NCBI GenBank assembly: GCA_002509745.1
Contig: DAWK01000005.1
Span: 1 to 8,377 of the forward strand
DNA from: Methanobacteriaceae archaeon UBA349
GTDB taxonomy: Archaea > Methanobacteriota > Methanobacteria > Methanobacteriales > Methanobacteriaceae
DNA: 8,377 bases
Direction of reading: 5' to 3'
In this document: one piece after another, positions 1 to 6,953 of the stretch
Position numbering within the stretch: the stretch's first letter is position 1
Layout: every line of letters starts with the position of its first letter
Program-made: the position numbers and the translations under genes
The notes under the pieces: model-generated
The model's database searches: none
What the model was told of the DNA's origin: nothing
What the model saw: the letters and a program-made list of their open reading frames with translations, nothing else

Positions 1-1796
1 ATGTTTCAAAATATTATAATTTAGCGTCTCGTGAAGGCAATTTCCCTTTCATGTTTTTATTGATATTATATCAAAGAATGGTTTCTTCCAGTTCACGGGC
101 CATCTATTATTCATTAAATAAACGTTTGAACATACTTAACGAAGATCTTAAGGCAGCTAAATATTTGAAGAAAATGGATATGAGTAATATTGGAGATTTT
201 GAAGCACAAGAGGCTTACGATGAAATTTTAGATTATCAAAGTGATGACGTAGCCCATAAAGCTTCGGGTAACTACAAAATAGAGCCCTATATGAAAGAAG
301 AACTTGATATATTAACTGAATGTGTAGATTTAGCTAAAAAATCAGTATCCGGACGGCAAGATTTTAAACTTAAGAAACTTTTAGAGATAATTGATGATGT
401 TATAGCTAGGGAAAGGGATCCTAAGGTAAAATTCATAATATTCACGGAATTTATTGAAACTCAAAATTATATAGGTGAGACTTTAAAAAGTTTAGGTTAC
501 AAGGTAGCCTACTTCAATGGTAGAATGAATCTAGAAGAAAAGATTGAAGCTAAAGCCAATTTTAAAGAGGATCATCAATTTTTAGTTTCTACAGACTCTG
601 GAGGAGAAGGTATAAACCTTCAATTCTGTCATGTCATGATTAATTATGATCTACCCTGGAATCCTATGAAAATTGAACAAAGGATTGGTCGAATAGATCG
701 TATCGGCCAAGATAAAGATGTATTAGTTTTCAATTTTGTTTTGGAAAAGACTATTGAAGAAAGGGTTAGGGATATTCTGGATCATAAATTAGGTATGATT
801 GCTGATGAGTTTGGTGACGATAAACGAAGAGATGTTCTAAGCTTATTGCAAGATGAATATAATTTCGATAAAATATTCATGGAAGCCATAAAAGAACGAA
901 AAGTCCAAGAAAGGGAATTGGAACGTATTGGAAGCGAAATGTATGTTCAAGCCAAGAAAATTATTGAAAAACAGGATCTACTAGTTCCCTTCACTGAAGA
1001 TGAAGATCGTCGTCAAATTGAGAATTATATGGTGGAAGATGAACGTACTATTGTTGAAAACCTGGTTAGAACTTATGCTCGATTTAAAGAAGTGGAAATA
1101 ATAGAGTATTCTAAAAAGAAAGACACATATTACTTTGAACATCCTATTAATGGCATGAAACTTAGAAATATGGTTTTTGATAGGGAATTAGCAATAGAAA
1201 ATGAAAAATATCATTATATTAACTTAAATCATCCATTAGTTAAGTCAATAAATAATGAGATAATGGAAAATGATTCATTATCCTTTGACTTAGAAATTGG
1301 TGGTTATTCTAAGCATCTTAAAGGAACCTTATTCTACTACAGATTGGAATTAACTAATAATGAAGGATTTCTGAGAAGATACTTAATGTCAGTATTTATT
1401 AATCAAAGAGGCATTTATGATGCACAGGCTACGCAATGGTTTGAATCAAACCATAGTTTTGACTTTAAGATAGATTTAATTGACGATATGCTGGAAAATA
1501 TCGAATCTCTTAAAAAGAAGGCCGAAAAGATTAGAGACGTGAAAATTAAAGATTTTATGGTTTCTACTCAATTAGAGCTTCATGAAAAAATAGAAAAAGA
1601 AAAAGAGAACTTTGAAAAATATTTCAAAGATAAAGAAGTAGCCATTGAAAAAATTGCCATTGATAATATTCGTGAACATAGATTAAGAGAATTATATAAT
1701 CAGCGAGAACAAGAAAGAATTGATTTAAAAAAGAAGATGAATTTAGTACCACAAATCAATTTATTTGCCGTGGCAGAAGTTACTTTAAGGCCTTAA
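1..1796 (+). CDS. SNF2/HepA-family helicase, BrxHII- or DrmD-like (5'-truncated by window edge)
   Basis: This is the C-terminal part of a superfamily 2 DNA helicase/translocase. The frame is open from the first full codon at position 3, and the residues before the Met at 51 (REGNFPF) run smoothly into the helicase fold, so the true start lies upstream. Numbering from the Met at 51, the second RecA-like domain shows motif IV (KFIIFTEF, 127-134), motif V (STDSGGEGINLQ, 180-191) and motif VI (QRIGRIDRIGQ, 210-220) with its arginine fingers. This pattern is typical of HepA/RapA-like SNF2 proteins. The Walker A and DEAH-type motifs lie outside the window. About 330 residues follow the motor: a mixed domain, then a charged, probable coiled-coil stretch near 478-565, ending in a hydrophobic tail (LVPQINLFAVAEV). 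SNF2 helicases of this type are brxHII in BREX and drmD in DISARM. PglZ two genes downstream favours BREX. The family call is firm; the subtype is inferred. Confidence 0.93.
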   Translation, partial: VSKYYNLASREGNFPFMFLLILYQRMVSSSSRAIYYSLNKRLNILNEDLKAAKYLKKMDMSNIGDFEAQEAYDEILDYQSDDVAHKASGNYKIEPYMKEELDILTECVDLAKKSVSGRQDFKLKKLLEIIDDVIARERDPKVKFIIFTEFIETQNYIGETLKSLGYKVAYFNGRMNLEEKIEAKANFKEDHQFLVSTDSGGEGINLQFCHVMINYDLPWNPMKIEQRIGRIDRIGQDKDVLVFNFVLEKTIEERVRDILDHKLGMIADEFGDDKRRDVLSLLQDEYNFDKIFMEAIKERKVQERELERIGSEMYVQAKKIIEKQDLLVPFTEDEDRRQIENYMVEDERTIVENLVRTYARFKEVEIIEYSKKKDTYYFEHPINGMKLRNMVFDRELAIENEKYHYINLNHPLVKSINNEIMENDSLSFDLEIGGYSKHLKGTLFYYRLELTNNEGFLRRYLMSVFINQRGIYDAQATQWFESNHSFDFKIDLIDDMLENIESLKKKAEKIRDVKIKDFMVSTQLELHEKIEKEKENFEKYFKDKEVAIEKIAIDNIREHRLRELYNQREQERIDLKKKMNLVPQINLFAVAEVTLRP

Positions 1797-1804
1797 AGAG
1801 GGAT
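1797..1804 (+). promoter_or_regulatory. Ribosome-binding site of the methyltransferase gene
   Basis: AGAGGGAT lies directly after the helicase stop codon and three bases before the ATG at 1808. It is a near match to the GAGGTGAT type of Shine-Dalgarno sequence and supports this start. The intergenic gap is only 11 bases and consists almost entirely of this site. Confidence 0.65.
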
Positions 1805-1807
1805 AAT

Positions 1808-4300
1808 ATGGTTCAAGATAAACTAGTTAATGAAAAAGATGAGTTTGTGGAATCTTTGCATTTGACTCCTGAAAAAATTAGAGAAGATCTGGAGAAAATG
1901 CGAGATGTGAAAGGATTTCCAATTGGGGATATAGAAGATATTTTAGAGCTTTCTAGTCCTCCTTATTATACGGCCTATCCTAATCCATATATTAAAGATT
2001 TTATTGAGTTTTATGGTACTCCATATGATGAGGAAACTGATGATTACGATGTAGAACCTTTTGTAGGGGATGTCAGTGAAGGAAAGAATGATTCAGTGTA
2101 TAATGCCCACTCTTATCATACTAAAGTTCCTCATAAAGCTATAATGAAATATATTGAACATTATACGAAACCTGGAGATATTGTTTTTGATGGATTCTGT
2201 GGAAGTGGAATGACTGGCGTGGCTGCTCAAATATTGAATAGAAAAGTTATTTTGTCAGATTTGTCCACCGCGGCTACATTTATTGCATATAATTATAATA
2301 AATTTACAGATTCTGATAAATTCATAAAAGAAGCTGAATATCTTGTTAAAACTGTTGAAAATGAGTATGGTGAGTTATATAGAACTAATCATATTCATTC
2401 TGATGGTAATATAGAAAAAGGCATAGTCCATTATACTATTTGGTCTGATTTGTACTTATGTCCATTTTGCAAATCGGAGCATATTTTTTGGAAAGAAGCT
2501 GTTGATAAAGAAAATAAGAGAGTTTTAAGCGAATATAACTGCCCTAATTGTGATTCTAAGATAAATAAAAAAATTTGTAAAGTTGTGGATGAAAAAATTT
2601 ACGATTCTGTTATAGGCCAACATATTATACTAACAAAGAAAGTTCCAGTATTAATTAATTATTCTATTAAGAAAGGAAGATTTGAAAAAGAACCTGATGC
2701 AGATGATTTGAAACTCATTAATAACATAAATTCAATGGAAATTCCTTATTGGTATCCTTTTAATGAAATCCCTGACGGTTATAATACTAAACAACCAAAA
2801 AAATCACAGGGATTCAGTCATTTATATCATTTTTACACCAAAAGAAACTTGCTAGTTCTAAGTTCTTTATTTAATAAATGCAATACAGATATGTTAAAAT
2901 TTGATTTTTTAAATACAAGTTGGCATGGAACTTTAATGAGAAGGTACAATCCCCGAGGCGGCCATAGACCTTTAACTGGGACTTTATATGTCCCTCAGTT
3001 GTCTAGTGAAGCTAACATGTTAGAGGTATTTGATCATAAAGTGAAAATGCTTAAAAAGTTTCTAGAAGCTAGAAAAATAAAAAATTTTTTGCATAGATTA
3101 TCTGCACAATCTACTACTGATCTAAGCAATTTAACTAGTAATTCTGTTGATTATATTTTCACAGATCCTCCTTTTGGATCAAATATTATGTATTCCGAAC
3201 TTAATTTAATCTGGGAATCTTGGCTTAAGGTATTTACCAATAATAAAACTGAAGCAATAATAAATCAGTTCCAGAATAAAGGAAATTTCGAATATAATGA
3301 TCTTATGACAAAATCATTTCAAGAAATGTTCAGAATATTAAAGCCAAATAGATGGATAACTGTTGAATTCCATAATTCGAAAGCTGAAATTTGGAGAATT
3401 ATACAAGAATCAATTGTCAAGGCGGGATTCATCATAGCTCAGGTTGCTGTTTTAGATAAAAAACAGGGCAGTTTTAAACAGTTAACTTCGCCGGGTTCAG
3501 TGAAAAATGATCTTGTCATAAATGCATATAAACCATTTGAATCCTTTTCAGAATCTTTCTTTAAAAAAACTGGACTGAATATGGAAAAAGACTTCATAGA
3601 GATGCATTTGCATAAACTTCCAAGTGAGCCAAATATAGAGCGTACGGAACAAATGCTATATTCTAAACTCTTAGCCCAGTATATCCAAAATGGATTTGAA
3701 GTTAGAATGGACGCATCAGAATTCTATGAGATTTTAAGAGACAATTTTGAAGAAAGAGACGGCTACTGGTTTAATGAAGACCAAATTGAAGAATATGAGA
3801 AAAAAACTAGTCTGAAAAATAGATTAGGTGATGAAGATTTTAACCAGACCATTTTAGGAATTTCTGATGAAAAAAGTACGATAATTTGGTTAGCTCAGTT
3901 TTTACAATTCCCTAAAACCTATGATGAAATATTTATAGATTTCTCTAAAAATTTATTAACTTCTACGGATAAAATCCCTGAATTAAAAATCATCCTAGAA
4001 GAAAACTTCACCACAGAAGGCGGAAAATATAAATTACCTTCTGATTTAGAACGAAAAGGAAAAGAAGAAGTTAGAGACAAACGACTCATCAAAGAATTCA
4101 ATGAAATCCTAGAAGAAACCCTAAAATCTAAACGTAAAATCAAAGAAGTCCGAAAAGAGGCCCTACTCCACGGCCTAATGAAATTATACAAAGAAAAAGA
4201 CATTGACCAGATAAAATTATTAGGAAATCGTTTAGATAGGAAAATAATCGATTCTGACGATGATATTTCTGCAATAGTTGACTGGGCTATGTACAAATAA
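1808..4300 (+). CDS. DNA adenine N6-methyltransferase with internal zinc ribbon, PglXI-like
   Basis: This 830-aa protein probably methylates adenine in a specific DNA site and so marks host DNA. The SAM-binding motif I is DGFCGSG at 128-134, within a strand-turn-helix (PGDIVFDGFCGSGMTG) and followed by an acidic residue in ILSDLS at 148-153. The catalytic motif IV is DPPF at 453-456, followed by NIMYSELNLIWESWL as in Zn-ribbon methylases of the COG1743 type. Between them sits a zinc-ribbon insertion, CPFC (218-221) and CPNC (245-248), with another Cys at 257. A second PPY-type motif, SSPPYY, lies at 49-54. Residues from about 611 to the end form a separate charged C-terminal domain that I recall from large methylases of defence loci. 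No endonuclease motif is visible. The ATG at 1808 has a good ribosome-binding site 11 bases after the helicase stop. Family is confident; the PglXI role is inferred from neighbours, and target base and site cannot be read from sequence. Confidence 0.9.
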   Translation: MVQDKLVNEKDEFVESLHLTPEKIREDLEKMRDVKGFPIGDIEDILELSSPPYYTAYPNPYIKDFIEFYGTPYDEETDDYDVEPFVGDVSEGKNDSVYNAHSYHTKVPHKAIMKYIEHYTKPGDIVFDGFCGSGMTGVAAQILNRKVILSDLSTAATFIAYNYNKFTDSDKFIKEAEYLVKTVENEYGELYRTNHIHSDGNIEKGIVHYTIWSDLYLCPFCKSEHIFWKEAVDKENKRVLSEYNCPNCDSKINKKICKVVDEKIYDSVIGQHIILTKKVPVLINYSIKKGRFEKEPDADDLKLINNINSMEIPYWYPFNEIPDGYNTKQPKKSQGFSHLYHFYTKRNLLVLSSLFNKCNTDMLKFDFLNTSWHGTLMRRYNPRGGHRPLTGTLYVPQLSSEANMLEVFDHKVKMLKKFLEARKIKNFLHRLSAQSTTDLSNLTSNSVDYIFTDPPFGSNIMYSELNLIWESWLKVFTNNKTEAIINQFQNKGNFEYNDLMTKSFQEMFRILKPNRWITVEFHNSKAEIWRIIQESIVKAGFIIAQVAVLDKKQGSFKQLTSPGSVKNDLVINAYKPFESFSESFFKKTGLNMEKDFIEMHLHKLPSEPNIERTEQMLYSKLLAQYIQNGFEVRMDASEFYEILRDNFEERDGYWFNEDQIEEYEKKTSLKNRLGDEDFNQTILGISDEKSTIIWLAQFLQFPKTYDEIFIDFSKNLLTSTDKIPELKIILEENFTTEGGKYKLPSDLERKGKEEVRDKRLIKEFNEILEETLKSKRKIKEVRKEALLHGLMKLYKEKDIDQIKLLGNRLDRKIIDSDDDISAIVDWAMYK

Positions 4301-4304
4301 TAAA

Positions 4305-4309
4305 GTGAG
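4305..4309 (+). promoter_or_regulatory. Weak ribosome-binding site of the pglZ-like gene
   Basis: GTGAG lies three bases before the ATG at 4313 within a 12-base gap. It is a partial match to the GGTGAT type of site. It is weaker than the sites of the genes on either side, so translation may depend partly on coupling to the methyltransferase gene. Confidence 0.4.
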
Positions 4310-4312
4310 ACT

Positions 4313-6217
4313 ATGAACAAATGGTATCAATCCTTAATAAAAGAGATTGAAAATTCAGGAAATAGAATCTTCCTTCATGATCCTAACGGCCTACTGGATG
4401 ATATGAACCTCCAGGGAGATCTATCCCTAAAATACCATTTACATCAGTATCGATGTGATGCTGAGCTTTTTATTTTTTTAGATAAATACCAAGATGAATC
4501 TATTATATTTTATTCCAAAGAGGAAATCCAAAGAGGATTTATTTCTAACCAATTTAGCGTTATAAAACTTGATTTAAAAACAGTTTTTCCAGATTTAGAT
4601 ATCAATATTTTAGAAAACATGGATGTTAGCTTCTTACAGCACATTTACAATTATTATCAAGAACTAAAATCCCAGGATAAATCCATGGATACAGAACAGC
4701 TCATTTTTAAGAGTGTTTGGGGTGTAGATCTAGGAGATCTGTATTCACCTACCAATAACTTGAAAATAGCATTATCTAATCTAATTGATGATAAGGATTT
4801 AGATAAATCAATTATTGAGAAAATATCTGAAAAATTAGATCTTAATATCCAAAATCTTAAAGAAAACAAACAATTATTCTTAGATTGGATAGAAGAAATA
4901 ATTTTAGATTATATTTCAGCTTTAGATGAAAATAAGCATCCTAAATATGATTTATCCAATAATTTGATACAATTTTATTTATCTAAAATAGAAATAAGCT
5001 CAAATGCAATATCTGAAAAAATTAACAACGATATTATTGAAAAGGAACCATGGTTAGTTACTTTTAAACGAGATCCTTCTCAAGAATTTCTTAAAAGTAA
5101 AATTGAATCTGATATTTCTACATTTAAAGAAATCTTCCAAAGAATCAATAAAGACGAATTTGATTTAAATCAAATTGATGATTTATTCCAGTTATCTAAA
5201 ACCTTTTTTGAAATATTTTATACCATCCAATCAAATGATTGGCCTCTAAATGATTTTATGGACATAGAATATTGTTACTTATCATTAAATAACTTATTTA
5301 AAAAGTTGCTTGCAGGAAATACGTTTGAGCTTCTCTTTAACTATCCTTATAATAACAAACCATATACAGTAAACCGTATATTAGACCATATTTATCACAA
5401 TTATCCGAATGAGAACATTGCTTTGATTTTATTAGATGGAATGTCCTATGATGAATGGTTTGTTCTTAAAGAATATCTGGATTCTTTCCAAATTCAAGAA
5501 ATGGAAACCTTTGCTATTCTACCAACAATTACCTCTTTTTCCAGAGCATCTATCTTTTCAGGAAAGGTACCTAAAAATTTTATTGAAAATAAAAAAATAA
5601 ATCCCAATTCTGAGATTAATGGTTTTTATTCTTATTTAAAAGGAAAAGGGATTGCAGAAGAGGACATTCTCTTTGGAAGGATTGATTTAAATAACAATTA
5701 TGTAAAAAACAAAAAAGAAAACATTGGTTTTGAATTTTTACAAGGATATGGTTCTTTAGGTTTAATATGCAATTTATTTGATGATTTGAGTCATAGTGCA
5801 GTAGTATATGGTGAAATAAAATCAAATCTTTATAAAAACATCCGCAGTGCCATCGAATCCTCTCAAATTGTGCAACTTTTGGAAAAATTACATCAATATG
5901 GTTATAAAATTGTTTTAGCTTCTGATCATGGCAATATTTTTAGTAAAGGTAATGGAATTGAATCTAATAAAATGTTAGAATTTGAAAAAAGGAAATCTAA
6001 TCGTTGTCTAATTTTTGATAATGAAAGCTTTGCAGATAAAATGGTGGAAGAAAATCCAGATAAATGTGTTAAATTTAATTATAATATTATTTCTAATGAC
6101 TTATTTTTAGTTTTAGCGACTGAAAATTACTTTTTCTCTAAAGAAGACAATTATTCAATTACTCATGGCAGTTTCATGCCTGAAGAGTGGATAGTACCTC
6201 TGGTGATTTTAAAATGA
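4313..6217 (+). CDS. pglZ: PglZ-domain protein (alkaline phosphatase superfamily), BREX core component
   Basis: PglZ proteins are the hallmark of BREX and Pgl phage-defence systems; their biochemical reaction is not settled for most members. This 634-aa copy keeps the metal-site pattern of the alkaline phosphatase superfamily in its C-terminal half: Asp375 in LILLDGMSYDEW, a probable nucleophile Thr405 or Thr407 in PTITSFSRASIFSG, Asp538-His539 in LASDHGN, and His618 in ITHGSFMPEEWIVP just before the C-terminus. The THG...PEE.IVP ending is especially typical. The N-terminal ~360 residues are helical, acidic and poorly conserved by eye, and may bind partners. The protein is shorter than the E. 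coli-type BrxZ, which exceeds 800 residues. There is no signal peptide or membrane segment, so it is cytoplasmic. It starts 12 bases after the methyltransferase stop, and its stop overlaps the next start by four bases (ATGA). An intact active-site set argues for a functional gene. Confidence 0.93.
   Translation: MNKWYQSLIKEIENSGNRIFLHDPNGLLDDMNLQGDLSLKYHLHQYRCDAELFIFLDKYQDESIIFYSKEEIQRGFISNQFSVIKLDLKTVFPDLDINILENMDVSFLQHIYNYYQELKSQDKSMDTEQLIFKSVWGVDLGDLYSPTNNLKIALSNLIDDKDLDKSIIEKISEKLDLNIQNLKENKQLFLDWIEEIILDYISALDENKHPKYDLSNNLIQFYLSKIEISSNAISEKINNDIIEKEPWLVTFKRDPSQEFLKSKIESDISTFKEIFQRINKDEFDLNQIDDLFQLSKTFFEIFYTIQSNDWPLNDFMDIEYCYLSLNNLFKKLLAGNTFELLFNYPYNNKPYTVNRILDHIYHNYPNENIALILLDGMSYDEWFVLKEYLDSFQIQEMETFAILPTITSFSRASIFSGKVPKNFIENKKINPNSEINGFYSYLKGKGIAEEDILFGRIDLNNNYVKNKKENIGFEFLQGYGSLGLICNLFDDLSHSAVVYGEIKSNLYKNIRSAIESSQIVQLLEKLHQYGYKIVLASDHGNIFSKGNGIESNKMLEFEKRKSNRCLIFDNESFADKMVEENPDKCVKFNYNIISNDLFLVLATENYFFSKEDNYSITHGSFMPEEWIVPLVILK
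6202..6207 (+). promoter_or_regulatory. Ribosome-binding site GGTGAT inside the end of pglZ
   Basis: GGTGAT is a strong archaeal-type Shine-Dalgarno sequence six bases before the ATG at 6214. It lies within the last codons of pglZ. It decides the start of the next gene in favour of 6214 over an in-frame GTG at 6187, and it implies translational coupling through the ATGA overlap. Confidence 0.75.
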
Positions 6218-6942
6218 TAGTGGGATTAGATAAATCATTTAAACCAATTTGGGTTTATAAAATGCTTCAATTAAGTAAACCGGGTTTAGAATTCAATTCA
6301 TTAAAAGAAGAATTCTTTAATATCATTGAATTTAGTGGTTTAAAGTCAAAAAAAAATGTTTTAACAATTATCCGCAGATATTATCTTAATTTAGAAAAGA
6401 AAGATGGAAAAGAATACTTTGCTGAAAACTATCTACATAATCTTTCTTTAGAATATTCATTTGAATCTTTAAAACCGGTTCTATTTTTTGTTTTTTTAAT
6501 TAATTGTCCAATCGCTCAATTTCTACAATCTAAAATAAATCGACATTTTAGTGATCAGGAAATAATTGATAATATTATCCTCCATAAATACGCAAAAAAA
6601 GTTTATGGGGATAGAAAAATTGTAGAATTTGCAGTTAGTTACTATTTGAAAATTTTAAGCTATTTTGATATTGTAAATCAAATTAAAAGAAAATATTATT
6701 GGAAAAATAAAAAATTAGATGTTCCTAATCATATTTTAAAAGAAATACTTATTGTATATGCTCATTTAAGAGATGATTTTGAAATAGATATAAACCATCT
6801 TCATGATGAAACAGCATTTGCAATATTCAATTTAGAGAATTTGGAAAGCGTTTTAATGGAATATAATTCCATTGAGTGGGCCTATCAAAAAAGAGTAGAT
6901 TCTAGAAAAATAATTATCACTAAAAAGTATAAAAAAACGTAA
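6214..6942 (+). CDS. BrxA-like (DUF1819-type) small BREX protein
   Basis: This 242-aa, lysine-rich, largely helical protein probably corresponds to BrxA, a small DNA-binding BREX component. The call rests on position (directly after pglZ, as in type 3 BREX), length (BrxA is about 200-250 aa) and an overall pattern, not on a signature motif. The pattern is: an N-terminal helical, possibly winged-helix region with NVLTIIRRYYLNL at 48-60; a hydrophobic helix LKPVLFFVFLINCPIAQFL at 86-104 where BrxA has its 'L..LL..R..LL.DF' helix; a segment GDRKIVEFAVSYYLKILSYF at 132-151 resembling the 'STRRKLARNLL..LRDFGL' block; then a basic tail. The 86-104 helix is hydrophobic but short and interrupted by Asn and Gln, so I read it as a buried core helix, not a membrane span. 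The start at 6214 is set by GGTGAT and the ATGA overlap with pglZ. It is among the most AT-rich genes here. Alternatively it is an unrelated small accessory protein. Confidence 0.55.
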   Translation: MIVGLDKSFKPIWVYKMLQLSKPGLEFNSLKEEFFNIIEFSGLKSKKNVLTIIRRYYLNLEKKDGKEYFAENYLHNLSLEYSFESLKPVLFFVFLINCPIAQFLQSKINRHFSDQEIIDNIILHKYAKKVYGDRKIVEFAVSYYLKILSYFDIVNQIKRKYYWKNKKLDVPNHILKEILIVYAHLRDDFEIDINHLHDETAFAIFNLENLESVLMEYNSIEWAYQKRVDSRKIIITKKYKKT

Positions 6943-6945
6943 AAA

Positions 6946-6950
6946 GGGGT
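6946..6950 (+). promoter_or_regulatory. Probable ribosome-binding site of the last gene
   Basis: GGGGT lies three bases before the ATG at 6954, in an 11-base gap that is otherwise all A and T. It is a partial match to the Shine-Dalgarno sequence and supports the 6954 start. Confidence 0.5.
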
Positions 6951-6953
6951 AAA

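Noticed and set aside
51..53. ATG at 51 as the start of the helicase gene
   Set aside because: The frame is open to the left edge, the residues upstream (REGNFPF) continue the helicase fold, and no helicase motif I to III could fit after position 51. The gene begins outside the window.
1..4300. DISARM class 1 (drmD plus drmMI)
   Set aside because: Helicase plus methylase fits, but DrmA, DrmB and DrmC do not follow; PglZ and a BrxA-like gene do, which points to BREX.
3919..4320. Reverse-strand open frame of 133 codons opposite the end of the methylase gene
   Set aside because: It is a Ser/Arg/Leu/Phe-rich mirror of K/E-rich coding sequence, has no recognisable domain and overlaps a well-supported gene.
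4657..5825. Two short reverse-strand open frames (4657-4869 and 5616-5825) inside pglZ
   Set aside because: Both lie wholly within a confident coding gene and have low-complexity products without motifs.
6187..6213. GTG start at 6187 for the BrxA-like gene
   Set aside because: The ATG at 6214 has GGTGAT at ideal spacing and the classic ATGA overlap; the extra residues are just the pglZ tail read in another frame.
6469..6525. Hydrophobic stretch in the BrxA-like protein as a membrane span
   Set aside because: It covers 19 residues at 86-104 and includes Asn, Gln, Lys and Pro; a buried core helix is more likely.
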